A stretch of DNA of 64,000 nt from Eutreptiella sp. 'Long Island Sound 2002' (GCA_964036045.1 OZ038382.1:78467918-78531917); one strand, 5' to 3'; counted from the first letter of the stretch, positions 1-11,742 are shown. Program-made: numbers and translations. The notes: generated by a model not told the origin, from the sequence alone.

Positions 1-3000
1 GTGCGGCATAGTCCAGGGACACATGTTGGCCACAGAGGTCGGGTTCCCGCACACGGAGTTGACTCTCGTGGCGCTCCCGGAACTGTCCGTGACCCACCTT
101 GATGCGGTAGGTGTCCTCACCAATCCTGTGGACCACCTCTCCGGGTGTGAACCAGGTTTTGGTGCCGTGGGTGCCCATAGGGCGGGGTCTGATCACCCAC
201 ACCGGGTCTCCCACCCTGAACTTCTGCGCTGTCGATCTCGGGGCGGACTTCTGACGCTCAGCATGCTCCTTCTCGAGCTGCTGGCGGATGTCCCGTGCCG
301 TTGCCTCTTGCCGCGCAAAGAATTCCTTGGCATCCATGGCCATGCCATCACCAGACAAGGGAAGTCCCCGACCAAGGGGGTCCCTGCCGAACAGAATCTG
401 GTGAGGGGACAAACCACCCGCAGTGGGGGTGTCATGATGGGCCTTCAGAGGAGGCCACATCTCCTCAAACCAGTTCCGACGTGGAGTGGTGATGTGAATC
501 TTGCGCAGCTTCTCGAACAGCTGCCGTCCAGCCACTTCAGCCCGGCCGTTAGACCGGCTGAGATAGGCGACGCTCTTGGCATGACGTATTCCCATGAGGG
601 AACACATAGCCTTGAACCAGCCACCAGTAAACTGGGGCCCTCGGTCACTGCAAATGGTGCGGGGGATGTCAAAGACGGTCAGCCAATGAGGAATCATCAT
701 GACTGCCACTTCCTTGGCAAGCAACCCCTTTTTGCGTGCCGGAACGGCCACTACGTAGCCGCTGTGGCGATCCACACAAAGGACCACACAGTCAAAGGTC
801 TCCTTGCCAATGTGAACTTCGGACATGGAGAAGACGTCCATGGCCACGCTCTCCATGGGCTGGTCAGGCACCGGAGTCCATTGGGCTTCCCCCTTGACGT
901 TCCGGTTATCGGGATTGCAGGCCTGACAGACCGAGCAACCCTTCCTGACCTTCTTGATGGCAGTGTAGAGACCGACCTGGTCGATCTCAAACCGGCGCTG
1001 CATGTCCAGGGCCTGCTTCTTGACCCCTGGGTGCATCATGTGGTGGTGCCAAGCTTCACATAGCTCGAGCACTCGGGACTCTGGGACCAGCAGCTTACCA
1101 TTCCGGTAGAGCTTGCCATCTTCCTCAGTGAGCCCCTTTGGCCACTTCTGCCCGTCATCAGGGTCGGCCACAGTCCTATATTCGGCCTCAAAGGCCTCGG
1201 ACGTAGCGTAGTCGTCGGTCCAGTCGTCCTGGAGGCAAGATTCAGGGAAGAGGTGCTTGTCGGACTCAGCTCCATCAGGGGCGAGTACTCGGACCGCTCT
1301 GCCCATCCTCGTTCCGAGGGGGGCATCCGCAGCCATGACGACGAAGCATTTAAGACCCTCCTCCTCCATCAGGCGCTCCATTTCTATGATCCTCTTGGCC
1401 TCAGCGGTCTCAGCCTCATCGCCATGGGCAGAGACATCCGTCATGCCCTTGCTGGCGGGATAGGCCCACCTACTGAGACAGTCCGCCACGGTGTTATCCT
1501 TACCAGGAACATACACAACCGTGAGGTCGAACTTGGCCAAGGTCTCATGCCATCTTGCCCGTCGGGAGGCGGGACCTGAGGGGGTGTCCGCGTGCTCCTT
1601 GTGCCACGACTGCAGACTCTGATGGTCGGTGCAGACGGTGACAGGATGGAGGGCTATGTACCCAGCCCATTTCCTGAGAGCCATGACGATGGCATACGCC
1701 TCCTTTTCTCGGGGCGTCCACGTCCGTCTCTGGCCTTCCGCCAGGACTCGGCTCCAGAAGGCCACGGGCACGTGCCTCCCATCGTCAAGCACTTGTTCCA
1801 ACACAGCGCCAACGGCGTAGTCGGAAGCGTCGGTGCGCAGAACGAACCCTCGGTCAGGATCCACGAGGTGCAGACCCACTGCGGATAGCAGCGCCTGCTT
1901 AATCCCCTCAAAGGCACGGTCGGACTCATCATTCCAGACCAGAGCCTTCTTGGACCCCTTCTTGGTCTCCTCTCGGTTGCCCTTGAGCATGGTCGTCATG
2001 GGGGCTGCATACTCGGCATACATCTTGATATACCCCGAGTGGTAATTGCACAACCCCAAGTACGCCCGTAGCTCAGAGACCGTTTTGGGCTTTTCCCAGT
2101 GCTCAATCGCGGCCACCTTGCCAGGTATGGGCTTCCGCTGCCCCTTCCCTACTACGTGACCAGCGAAGACCACCTCGCTTACCGCAATGGTGGCCTTGTC
2201 ACTGCTGCCCGTGAGTTTGTGCCGAACCAGAAGGTCCAACACTCCAGTGACGTCCCTCTCATGTGCCTCCAGGAGCTCCTCATAGCTCATACTGGGGTCC
2301 CCGGACGCGATGATCACGTCGTCCACGAAGGGGTCCGCACAGTCAGGCACCGGCTCAAGCAGGTTCTCCAGCATCCGCTGAAAAGCCGCATTGCCGTTGG
2401 TCACGCCCATGGGCATCACCTTCCACTGGAGAGGTCCAAGTGGGGTGCTCATGGCTGTGCAGGCACGGGACTCCTCGGCGAGAGGCATCTGATGATAACC
2501 ATGTTTCAGGTCAATCACCGTGAAGATCCTCCGCCGCTGTTGTTTTTGCAGCATGTCCTCAATGAGGGGCAGCGTATAGCTGTCATGCTGCGTTTGGGCG
2601 TTTAGGCTGCGGTAGTCGACCACGAGCCGCCACTCACCGGCCACCTTCTTGGGGACGACGAAGCACGGGGAGGCCCACTCGGAGTGGCACGGCTCAAGCC
2701 AGCCTCTCTCGATGAAGTCACGAAGGATCTTCTCCATGGCCTCCTTTCTCTCGCCCCTCAGGGCGAACTCCCGGTGTTGATACACACGGGGGTCCTGCTT
2801 CAGTCGTATCTTGGCCTCGCCATACGATCCACGCACCGGTGGGGGAAACACAGGTTTTCCGCTGAAGAAGGTATCACCATACTTCTGCTTCAGCCTGGCC
2901 CTCAATGCCTGGATCTCGGGGCAATCATCAGACTCCGTCTTGGCTTTTCCGGGCACCTGGACCACTGAGCTTACTTGAGGGGTAGCGACCTCGCTTGGTT

Positions 3001-4756
3001 TCGGCTCAGGTGGTCTTCCCAGGTGGCCCAAAGGGCCATCTCTGGTCTTGCCTCGGAAAAGATCGCCGTAGGTGGGTGGGTTACCGCCGATTGGCTCGTC
3101 CTGGCTGGACATGTGGTCCAGCACCCTCTTTATGAAAGTATTCCCATCATAGGAACCAGAGACGATCGAGTCCACTTCCCACCAGGCTTTGTCCTGGCCC
3201 TTGCCCTCACGCTGGCTTCCCCAGTCGTGAAAGGGCTGATCCATATACCCCTGAACCAGATCCAACTCCTCTTCCGTGAGGGGGTCTTCCGATTCTCCGA
3301 TGTCAACAGGGGAAACCGCAAAGCATTGCCGCCATGGCTCCGCTATAATGCGGTCGACACACACGATGTCCGTGGAGTCGGCCTGTTCAAGGCCCCCATC
3401 CACATAGTGGAATTCCGTTGGCCATCTCTGGGGTGGCATGGGCTGTCCCTTAGCGTCCTGATAGACACTCTCTCCAGCCGGTAGGACGACCTTGTTTAAG
3501 GTCATGTTGGTCAATGAGACCACCCAATCTCGAGTGCTTTCCTCCTCGGTGCATCCCATAGGAATAACCAGCACTGCCTTGGAGCGGTCCCTGCGAATCT
3601 TCGCTACCGCCCTTGGAATGTCCCATCGGGGGCAATGGATCCACATCAAACCCTGATGCGGACCCCAGTGCTTCTTCCACGCGGAGTCCTGGGCGCTCCA
3701 GTACTTCTCACAAACCCGAAGATGGGCGGAGGTTCCTGAAGAGAACGCATCCAGGGCCAGATCCGAAGCTCCCAGGTCCGCAACCACTCGGCTCGCCACT
3801 TCCGGCATTCCGCCGTACTCCTGGTTTGCTGGCCCAGGTGGCTCAGTGCCCAGCGCGGCCACTTCGAGCTGATTGCGTTCCAGGTGGATCCTCTGGCATT
3901 CCACATGGTGCTCAGATGACGAAAGCCACGAGAGCCGGTCGTTTTGGTACAGGGTCATTGAGGGCTCGGCCGGGAGAACGCCGGAGTCCGTCTCCATCAT
4001 GAAGTCGTACCCAACGATCATGTCCCAGTCCATCTCGGCCTCGTAGAAGCGACCTTGCAGGAGGATTTCCTTGCCGAGGTCCGGGCGCCTCAGCTCACGG
4101 TGGTTCACGAACTGCAGCCCAATGGCCGCTTCCTTCGTGCCTCCCACCATGTACTGGCCGTTCGCCACCTTCAGCCTGACAGGTTTCCGACTGTCGGTCA
4201 AACACTCTGGCGGAAGTAGGCCAGCCTTGACCAAGCTGACCTGAGCTCCCGTGTCGACCAACACGTCGAAGACCTTCTCCACTTCCCCGCATAAGGCACG
4301 GACCTTAAGGTGCAACTGCCGCTCACGCCCAACGCGGCGCACGGCGTGCAAGCGGAGGATCTCCGGCCGTTCCAGAAGCTCAACAAGCGACTGGTGCAGG
4401 TCGTGGACAATGGGCTCAGGCTGCCCATCTGCAGCATCCAGCTGCGGTCCGGGTGATCCTCAGATACTCTTGGATAGATCTTGAAGCACATCAAATACAT
4501 TCTTGGTCGCGAAGGATGGACGGGTGCAAGGGTTCGTGCCTTCACTTGCCCTCACCCCGCCCCCGGACTGTGCTTCGCTTGGGGTGCCGGACCGGGCCTT
4601 CCGCCCGCGGCAATCCCTTTGTGCTTACCGTCTCCCGACTGGGATGGTGTGGCGCTTCCCACGACACCAGCCTGCGACCGCCCTAGCTGGGGCCCTTGGC
4701 TGCAGGGGCTCCGCTAAGGGGCGTCGGTAGTGGTAGCAGGGGTATTCTCTTCCGCA
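1..4756 (-). CDS. pol: Pol polyprotein of element A (PR, MTase-like, RT, RNase H, IN), partial
   Basis: One reading frame is open from 4756 down to the window edge, about 1585 codons. The aspartic protease has DTGAQ at 4244-4255. A methyltransferase-like domain lies at about 3480-3770. RT has VPKKVAGEWRLVVDY, the MPMGVTNGNAAF region and the catalytic FVDD at 2318-2329. RNase H has TDAS at 1823-1834 and ends with a VADCLSRW motif. Integrase has an HHCC zinc site ending CSVCQAC, then the catalytic residues in AMDVF, CSDRG (Asp codon 644-646) and GRAEVAG with 35 residues between the last two. It ends with a GPY/F-like C-terminal domain. The frame lies in -1 relative to gag and overlaps it at 4714-4756. 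No ATG start is apparent, so it is probably made by frameshifting as Gag-Pol. The C-terminus lies outside the window. Confidence 0.88.
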
Positions 4757-6126
4757 TCAACCTCGTTGACACCCTTCTTCTTTCCCCTTTTCCTACCTTT
4801 CTTGTCGTTGTCCTCGTTCTGGTCGTTCTCTTTGTTCTCCTTGTTCTTGTTGTCCGACCTGGGGACCCAGTTCCTCTTGATCTTCTGGATCTCCTTGGCC
4901 AACTCGGTCCCCACCGACATCAGCTTGGAGAGCTCGTCCTTGTCGATCTCCACTTTGGCTTCCCGGATACCCGCGGGCGCACGCTTCTTCGACCCGTGCG
5001 CCTTCTTGTAGGCCTCCGTGTCGGCCTGGTGGATGGGGCATGTCCGGTGGTCATGGTTGAAGCCTTGGTTCCTCCCATAACACACGAAACAGCCCTGAGG
5101 GTGAGCTCGTATGAACTCCCCAAAGGACAGCGGAGGGTTGCCAATGCGGCGGGGGTCCTTCTTCTCCTTCTTCTTCCAACCCTGCTGCAGGGGCTTCCAG
5201 CTTCCCCGGTTGCTACCCGCGTTCAGGTTGTTGGCCACGAAGGCACAAACGGCCATATCGGCGGGCTCATCGTCGACGTCATCGTTGTCGAGAGCCTCAC
5301 CGCCACCGGCTCCTGCTGGGTCCATGGCAGCTTCCCCGCCAGGCCCCTCGCCAACGTAGTTGACGTCACGGTCGCCGGGCCTCAACCCGCGGGTGTGGTG
5401 GAGGTTCCGGTACTCCTTTAGCACCTCCTCTCCAACCCACTCCAGGATCTCGTCGCAGCTCATCCGCGCCGGGATGGCCTGCAGACGGATGGTCTGGCCG
5501 CTCACGTCACACTCGTCAAGGCGCCACATCGCGGTCTTCTCGCGATCGCCCGAGACGGTGATGAGGATAGCGTTCGGCAGGGAGTGCCGTTTGACATCCC
5601 GGGCCACGTTCTTCCTCGTCCAAGCCACCACGTTCGTATGATACTCTTTGGGGAGCATCATCTTGACTGTGTGCTTGGACTTGGCCCTTTTGGCTTCCTC
5701 GTTGGTGACTCTCTTGATCCATGCTTCCGGCAGCTTGGAGAGCAGGCGGGCCAGCTCGTCACCTTCGTTCCAGTCCTCCACGTTGCGGCGGAAGAGGGTG
5801 TATTGCCCCCGGAAGTCTCGCCAATTTCGTAGGCGGATCTCCCGTCCATCATGCTGAAGCTTGATGGACTTCCACCGCTTGGCAGCCACCTGCGGAGCGT
5901 GTACCCGCTCCTGCTCGTTGAGCCACTTCTTGGCTTCCTTGAGGGTGTTGATCTTCCCCTCCTTGGTCGCCACGAAGTATAGCTCTTGGAGCACTTCCGG
6001 CAGGCGGTACCTGAACCGGTTGAAGACATATCTCTCCGCATCTGCGGGATCCATGTCTTCAGTGACGGTCACCCCCCGAATCGTCCAGCTTCTCCAAGAA
6101 GCGGTCGAGGTTGAGGGGGTTGCCAT
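4714..6126 (-). CDS. gag: Gag (capsid and nucleocapsid part) of element A, with frame break at N-terminus
   Basis: The 470-codon ORF carries the structural protein of element A. It has a helical capsid-like region, an acidic Gly-rich linker, then a zinc-knuckle variant C-x2-C-x8-H-x4-C (CFVCYGRNQGFNHDHRTC, about 5038-5093), followed by a lysine-rich tail with KENKEN and KKGRKRGKKK clusters suited to RNA binding. The apparent start at 6126 is probably not the true start. The natural N-terminus (containing DIKPPMYDGNPLNLDRFLEK) lies in another frame at about 6076-6232, and the two are joined across a run of six C on the + strand at 6072-6077. A one-base slip there would explain the break. The ORF ends with UAG at 4714-4716, inside the overlap with pol. 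Confidence 0.8.
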   Translation of the reverse strand: MATPSTSTASWRSWTIRGVTVTEDMDPADAERYVFNRFRYRLPEVLQELYFVATKEGKINTLKEAKKWLNEQERVHAPQVAAKRWKSIKLQHDGREIRLRNWRDFRGQYTLFRRNVEDWNEGDELARLLSKLPEAWIKRVTNEEAKRAKSKHTVKMMLPKEYHTNVVAWTRKNVARDVKRHSLPNAILITVSGDREKTAMWRLDECDVSGQTIRLQAIPARMSCDEILEWVGEEVLKEYRNLHHTRGLRPGDRDVNYVGEGPGGEAAMDPAGAGGGEALDNDDVDDEPADMAVCAFVANNLNAGSNRGSWKPLQQGWKKKEKKDPRRIGNPPLSFGEFIRAHPQGCFVCYGRNQGFNHDHRTCPIHQADTEAYKKAHGSKKRAPAGIREAKVEIDKDELSKLMSVGTELAKEIQKIKRNWVPRSDNKNKENKENDQNEDNDKKGRKRGKKKGVNEVDAEENTPATTTDAP

Positions 6127-6232
6127 CGTACATGGGGGGCTTGATGTCCTTCAAGTCTTCCCACACGGCGGCATCCGCGGCCTTAGAGACCATGAACGCC
6201 AGCCGCGAGGTCGACCGAGGTTCCCATCGGCC

Positions 6233-7714
6233 TCACCGACGGACTCCCACGGCCGCCACTTCCATCTCCTCCACGGTATCCGTGTGGCTACGCCGTGGTT
6301 CTTCCATGTACGCTGAACCTAGATGTTCACGCCGTACGCCTTCCATGTATGCCTCCTCATCACGGCGCCGGCGGCTGCGTTTAGCGGCCTCCCGTCGTAC
6401 ACCACGCGGCGGGGAAATGCCGAACTCTTCCAGGTCTTCCTCGCCTCCGCCGATATCCCACTCCACGTCCCCTCCAGGGACCTCATCCCTGAGTCCACCA
6501 TAACGTCCTCCAGCCATTGGGACTGGCTCCGGGGCTGGTGCGGGGCGTCTGGGGCGTACCAGTGTCCGCGGTGGAGCACGGCAGTTGTGGTACTCCGCCC
6601 TGAGCAACTCATCACGCCACTCCTCACTACCACTGCCGGGCGGCACGCGCTCGTTGCGGCGGCCCGCGCTGTGGTGAGAGGGGGCGCCGAGAGAGGGGGC
6701 ACTGGCGCTGGGGCGACTCCTGGGGGCTCCGCCGAGGGCGTGGGCTCTGCCTGGACCCGGTCCAGGTCCCCAGCCGTCGTCCGACGAGCCAGACTCCAGG
6801 GGTGGGCGGTCGCCGCCGACGTTCCCACGGCCTTCCAGCACGTCCAACCTCTGCTGCAGGCCGCTGATGACCTTGTTTAGCAGCCTGGTCTCGCCCTTGG
6901 CGATGTCCAGCTCCCTCTGGGTGGCGGTGGCGACCTTGGCGCTCTTGACCATCTCGATCTTGGCAATGTCCAGCTCCCTCTGTGCGCCCGCGGCGACCCT
7001 GGCGATGCGAGTCATCTCGCCCTTGCCCGTGTCTACCTCGCGCTCGAGGGACTGGACCCTCCTGCGGAGGTGGACAATCCACCGCCAGGTGGCATCCGGG
7101 TCGCCGTTCCCTGGTGGGTCGTCGGGGTCCCCAGGGGGTCCTCCAGGAGGGCCTCCGCCGGGTCCGCCCGGTCCAGGGGGTCCTCCCCCGCCCGGTGGTC
7201 CGCCTCCAGGGGGTCCACTTGGTGGGCGTCCTCCAGGTGGTCCTGATGATCCTCCGCCAGGGGGTCCCGGTGGGTCTTCGCCGGGTCGCCTCGGTGGGTC
7301 CGAGGATGGGGGCTTCTTCGTGTAGTCGAAGTCCATGTCATCATCCTCGTCCATGTCGCCCCACCTGGGCGTCTCGGTCCCGCACGCCGAAGACTCCGAG
7401 CCCCGGTAGGGATGAGGGAGATCCTCACTCTCACCCTCCGGCTCCATGGGGACGTCTCCGCCTCCTCCGCCAGCCACTCCTCGGCGATGTCGGCGGCCTC
7501 GTTCATCCCCGTCGCTGGCGGTGAAGAAGGGGTCGGAGTCGTGGGGGTGTCCACCCGCTGGCCTCCGTGACCTGTCGGGGGTCTTCCCCTTACCCTTCCT
7601 CCGTCTGTAGGCAGTGGGGCCACTGCTACCACTGCTGCCCGTGTCCACCTCCTCCGGATCCAGCGCCATATTGGAGGAGGCGTCCCCTTCGAAAACCTTT
7701 CGAAGGGTCTCCAC
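6233..7714 (-). CDS. Gly/Pro-rich and coiled-coil segment of element A gag polyprotein
   Basis: This 493-codon ORF starts directly after a UGA (7715-7717) in the same frame as the 456-codon ORF before it, and its first codon is GUG. It is therefore more likely a piece of one polyprotein than a separate gene. Visible parts are an acidic N-terminal region, a collagen-like run of PPGG repeats at about 7090-7290, a coiled coil with two near-identical heptad blocks (QRELDIAK, about 6890-7060), and an Arg-rich C-terminal part. It stops at UGA 6233-6235, after which the same frame is open again to about 6076 and encodes the true gag N-terminus. No family beyond retroelement gag leader proteins is recognised. 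Confidence 0.6.
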   Translation of the reverse strand: METLRKVFEGDASSNMALDPEEVDTGSSGSSGPTAYRRRKGKGKTPDRSRRPAGGHPHDSDPFFTASDGDERGRRHRRGVAGGGGGDVPMEPEGESEDLPHPYRGSESSACGTETPRWGDMDEDDDMDFDYTKKPPSSDPPRRPGEDPPGPPGGGSSGPPGGRPPSGPPGGGPPGGGGPPGPGGPGGGPPGGPPGDPDDPPGNGDPDATWRWIVHLRRRVQSLEREVDTGKGEMTRIARVAAGAQRELDIAKIEMVKSAKVATATQRELDIAKGETRLLNKVISGLQQRLDVLEGRGNVGGDRPPLESGSSDDGWGPGPGPGRAHALGGAPRSRPSASAPSLGAPSHHSAGRRNERVPPGSGSEEWRDELLRAEYHNCRAPPRTLVRPRRPAPAPEPVPMAGGRYGGLRDEVPGGDVEWDIGGGEEDLEEFGISPPRGVRREAAKRSRRRRDEEAYMEGVRREHLGSAYMEEPRRSHTDTVEEMEVAAVGVRR

Positions 7715-9085
7715 TCAGGATCCTCCCGGGGGAGTCTCGCGGCGGAGCTTGGCCTCCGCCTCCGCCATTGCGGCGGCCGTAGCTGCAGCAGCTCGCCTTT
7801 CGGCCTCCTCCCGGGCACGAGCAGCCCCGACTTCCCGGGCCTGCTGCAGCCGAGCCTTCTCCGCTTCCAACGCCGCCAACTCCGCCTCGGTCTTGGCCCT
7901 CTCCTCAGCGACCTTCCGTCGCGCGGCCTCGATGGCGTCCTTCCTGGCGGCGTCCGCCTGGGCCTTGGCCGTCGCTTCGGCGTGGGCCCTTTCCTCCGCC
8001 TCCTTCTTTGCCCTCTCTTGGGCAAGCGCCTCTTGCAGCGCCTTCACCTTGGCCTCCTTGCAGGCAATGGCCTCCTGCGTCAGGCGGGCTTCCTCGGCGG
8101 CTGCTGCCACCTCACCCGTGATCTGGGCAGTCGCTGCCTCATGGGCGGCCGCAGCCGTGAGACCGGCCGCGATGGCCGCGACGGTCGAGGCGTGGAAGGC
8201 TGTGCCTCTGCACCACTCTGTGGCCTCCTCCTGGGCGATGCCGACGGCGCCCTCCACGGCAGCGTTCTGCTGCGTGGCCCGTTGCCGGGCAACCCGAAGG
8301 TTGCAGGGCACCCCACAGGTGCGCTCGCAGGCGCGCGCCACATGCCTTTGGTGGGGAGCGACGCTGCTGCTGGAGCTGGCCTGGTCGGCCGGCATCCTCC
8401 CGCGGTGGGCCGACTCCACGTCGCTGCTGGGGCCTGACTTCCTCAGGAGCAGCGGACGGGGCTTGGCCTTGGCCTGCTTGGCGACTTCCAGGATGTCGCC
8501 AAGGGTGGTGTGGCCGGGGTGGTGACCAGCACTGGCCCGTTGGGGGCTGGGGGCTGGGGTTCCGCCCTTGGCGCATTGAGCGGCTTCGGCGGCCAGGGAT
8601 TCCTGGTACTCCCGCCATTTCCTTTCGCGCTTCCTGTCCCCGGCGGAACGCTTCTCCTTCCCAGGAGACGCGCTGCTGCTGCTGCCCTGCAGCATGCGCT
8701 CGTTCCCCAGCTCCGGGAACCCCTTCTCGATCATGTCCCACATGGAGACGTTGATCGTGGCGCCCGACGGGTACTCGTTGGGCTTCTCGTCCTCCTCAAT
8801 CCCGTTGGGGCTCAGCCCATCCCCGGGCCTGTCTGGGCGGGTCCAGACCCTCCATCGCTTGCGGCGGAAGCGGTACGCATACCCTTCCACCAGCAGCCAT
8901 TCCTCCACTGCCCGCAGGCGGTCCTCGCCCATGTCCTCACGGAGCTCGAAGCTCCGGGGCATGCCGCCTTCGCACTGGGGATTGCTGTGGCGGTAGTGCT
9001 GCCCCCACAGCAACCCACGCAGTAGGCGCGCCGCATGGGGGTGGGGCTGCGGCCACGTCTTGCCCGCCTCATCCCAATTCACCAT
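7715..9085 (-). CDS. Alanine-rich coiled-coil leader ORF of element A
   Basis: The 456-codon ORF begins with ATG at 9085 (MVNWDEAGKTWPQ) and is the most upstream coding segment of element A. The N-terminal 120 residues are Trp- and Arg-rich and look folded. The middle is low-complexity Ser/Pro. The last 170 residues are a continuous Ala/Glu/Lys coiled coil rich in EEA, AEA and KAK heptads. It ends at UGA 7715-7717, directly followed in frame by the next segment, so either the stop is a nonsense change or UGA is read through. No enzyme motif was seen. The role is inferred from position only, as an N-terminal extension of Gag. Confidence 0.55.
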   Translation of the reverse strand: MVNWDEAGKTWPQPHPHAARLLRGLLWGQHYRHSNPQCEGGMPRSFELREDMGEDRLRAVEEWLLVEGYAYRFRRKRWRVWTRPDRPGDGLSPNGIEEDEKPNEYPSGATINVSMWDMIEKGFPELGNERMLQGSSSSASPGKEKRSAGDRKRERKWREYQESLAAEAAQCAKGGTPAPSPQRASAGHHPGHTTLGDILEVAKQAKAKPRPLLLRKSGPSSDVESAHRGRMPADQASSSSSVAPHQRHVARACERTCGVPCNLRVARQRATQQNAAVEGAVGIAQEEATEWCRGTAFHASTVAAIAAGLTAAAAHEAATAQITGEVAAAAEEARLTQEAIACKEAKVKALQEALAQERAKKEAEERAHAEATAKAQADAARKDAIEAARRKVAEERAKTEAELAALEAEKARLQQAREVGAARAREEAERRAAAATAAAMAEAEAKLRRETPPGGS

Positions 9086-10466
9086 CGTTCCCCTCGATGG
9101 AGTGGTCCTGGGGTGGTTGTTGAGGTGGGTGATGTAGCACTGGACTGGGAGTGCGGCCGGTGCTGTTCGGCCGGTGGTTGTGGAGGTGGTTGCTGTAGCT
9201 GGGAGTGCGGCCTTACTGGTCGGCCGAAGGAACTCGTTGATGTCGGAGTTCCGGTCCCTGCACTTCCTTCACGGACTCGGCGCTGTTGCCGGGCGGCGCT
9301 GCGAGCCGCTGCGCTGCGCTGGGAGCTGCGAGCTGCGAGCTGCTGCGCTGCGCTGCTCGGGGTTCGTGTGGCCCCGAGTGGCACGCGAGGGATGGGTAAC
9401 CCCGCGGCGGTGAAACGCTTTCGACGCGTTCCTGTGGGGGGCCTGGCCACGGGACGCTGCGGTGACACGCATAAGCAAGCAGGCAGGCAAAGCACTGCGC
9501 TCACAGGGGCATCAATCTGCTCGTGTCATGTGACAAAGCGTTTCAGGATCCTTGCCACTCTGAAACAAGGGAACGAAAGTATGTACAGCAACACATCAGG
9601 ATATGTACACATGGGGTTAAGACTGGACTGGGGTAAGGGCATCACAGGACAATAGACACTAAGTCCTAACTCGTATCCCAATCCCAGGTCCGACCCTCTC
9701 AGTGGCTTGCAGGGGCGGGGGCTCAAACACAACCCATGCCCTACTCAGTCCGGACCCTGAAACCCTGCCAATAGGGGAGGTGTCCCGCCCAGCCACAGGC
9801 GAGTTCCTGAAGAACCAAGGGGCTCCAAGGTCAATTGACACTGGCTCCCTATGCTCCCTTAAAGGCAGGTCCCAACTTCTCTCTCAGCCGGAGATATGGC
9901 CCCGCCATTATCCCCTAGGAGTTGGTAGCTGAAAATGGGCTGTTTCAGCCCAAACTGATATTAGCTCAAAAATCTCCAAAATTGACCCCTCGTCCGGACC
10001 CGCCAGAGGTAGGGACGAGGCAACTGACCCTATGCCCTTCGCTTACGAGCTCCCTGGAGCCCTCACCCAACCTGGTTCCCTCTGAGGTCCCGGCATCAGG
10101 GCACCACGGGTTCGTCAAGTCATAATTGCCAAAATGGCAAAATCGGCCTTCTCGGGCGACCGTGCAGGGTAGGAAACCTTGGCGATTTTGTCGCACCAAG
10201 CCTTGATTCACGACCCTTGATATCCCCTTTGGTCCCATGCCCTGGGTTATCGCTTGCTGTCACGCTGGCTGCTTACTGTTCACCAAGGGGATGAACACGC
10301 GGATGGGGCAGAAAGCAGCATGCGGTGCAAACGGGGGGATCATGGAACGCACGAAAAGTGGAATAACTCCGGATGAGCAGGAGGAGCAAATACGAAACTC
10401 AATGGCGTTCAACCCTTGGTTATATGCTACAATATTCGCCCCTTCTTTCTGGCTAGATCTTGTGCC

Positions 10467-10561
10467 CCATGGAGATATGGTAATTCCAATATGGCATACA
10501 ATGGCAAAAACAGCGAAATTTGGCCAAAATGGCCCGCACTCATGATTCCATATCTCCATGG
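10467..10561. repeat. 14-bp perfect inverted repeat
   Basis: CCATGGAGATATGG at 10467-10480 is matched by its exact reverse complement at 10548-10561, with 67 bp between. The spacer contains the small palindrome TTTGGCCAAA. Function unknown. Confidence 0.6.
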
Positions 10562-11742
10562 CCACGGCGAGGATCCTTTCAACCAAAGATGCTGTAGACA
10601 TATGGGACTTAGGTCCCAATATATGCCACTTGCCAACCCTCATGGTTGCCTCTAGCTATTTTCCCCATTGGAGGGAAAGTGATACACAAAAGGGGCAGAA
10701 TGGCAACATACCCCAAATTGGGTGACTCACAACTCTCCCTTCGAGAGGAGAGGTCACATGAGGAAACACCCCATTCGATGCGGGTTTATGTGCCCTCTCC
10801 GAATTGCCCTTACCCTTGGTCAAGTGGCGCACGCAACCTCGGGGGCGAAATCAGGGGGAGATGGGGTTTGTGGCCATTCCGGGCAAAACGGCCAAAATTC
10901 ACCCAAAAGTGGTCCCTCCAAAAATCGTATCTCCGTATCACAAGAGAAAGGAGCCTCGGGCTTTTGCATGGATGCAAACCGAAGCTTTGCTTCCCTTTTG
11001 CAACAAGGGTTGAGGTTCAAAGTCTAATGAAAACATTTTTAACACCTCAATCCTTGAAGCACACTATTTATGGGAAAAAGTGCATATATCGGCGATATTG
11101 GCATGAACATATCTTTGGGTCATTGAGGAACAAAAATATGAGCAAACACTTTTGGTGTAGGCCCATAGTAGGTGCCCTCAAATATGCACACTATGGTTAG
11201 ATTGTCTCCGTCCACTCGTGTCATTAGTGCTTGCATATGAGCGCGTGTGCAAAGAGGCAGTATGGCACGCGTGCTCACAAGGCGAAATCATATAAAATAG
11301 AAGACAAGGTTGTAAAAACCAACCAAGCCATCCACGATGTCCTTTGTGGTCTCTACTTTATATATTGCCTTGGTTCGAGGCTCAACTCCCCATAGGCTTC
11401 GAGTACGAGCCTCGGGAGTTTGGCCATTTTGGCCTAATTTTCGACCAAAACTTGCCCTCTTTCGAAAATAGAGTTTTGGTACGCATTGAATTGCGTGGAG
11501 CCATCGTTGAGTTGGCTCGAAAAACGAAAATGACCTAGGGCTTTTGGTCTTGTGAGCATTGTGTTCGGTTATTAACGTTCATGCTCACAAGGCCACAAAG
11601 TTAGCGTTTGCGCACGTAAACGACTTGGGTTTGTGAGACCCATAGGCTGCCTAAAACATCGCCCTTGCCCGCTTCCCTATACAAAGTGATATGCCCACGT
11701 GAAAGGGGCATGGATGAAAGGCATAGGGGGGGAATGTAGGGT

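Larger units (their letters stand above)
1..9085 (-). mobile_element. Ty3-type LTR retroelement A (partial, 3' end outside window)
   Basis: A minus-strand retroelement enters from the right and leaves at the left edge. In transcription order it has an alanine-rich coiled-coil ORF, a Gly/Pro-rich ORF, gag with a zinc knuckle, then protease, a methyltransferase-like domain, reverse transcriptase, RNase H and integrase. Integrase following RNase H is the Ty3 (Metaviridae) order. The pol frame is open for almost 4.8 kb, while the gag side has two in-frame UGA codons and one frame change, so this copy looks partly decayed. No LTR could be delimited: the 3' LTR is outside the window, and no clear primer binding site was found to the right of 9085. 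It is more GC-rich than element B. Confidence 0.9.

Noticed and set aside
23-1063. 346-codon plus-strand ORF at the left edge
   Set aside because: It is the antisense shadow of the element A integrase, whose catalytic motifs read on the minus strand.
11415-11445. Dinoflagellate spliced-leader-like GGCCATTTTGGCC
   Set aside because: It shares only the CCATTTTGGC core and lacks the rest of the leader. It matches a local family of GGCCAAAATGGC words.
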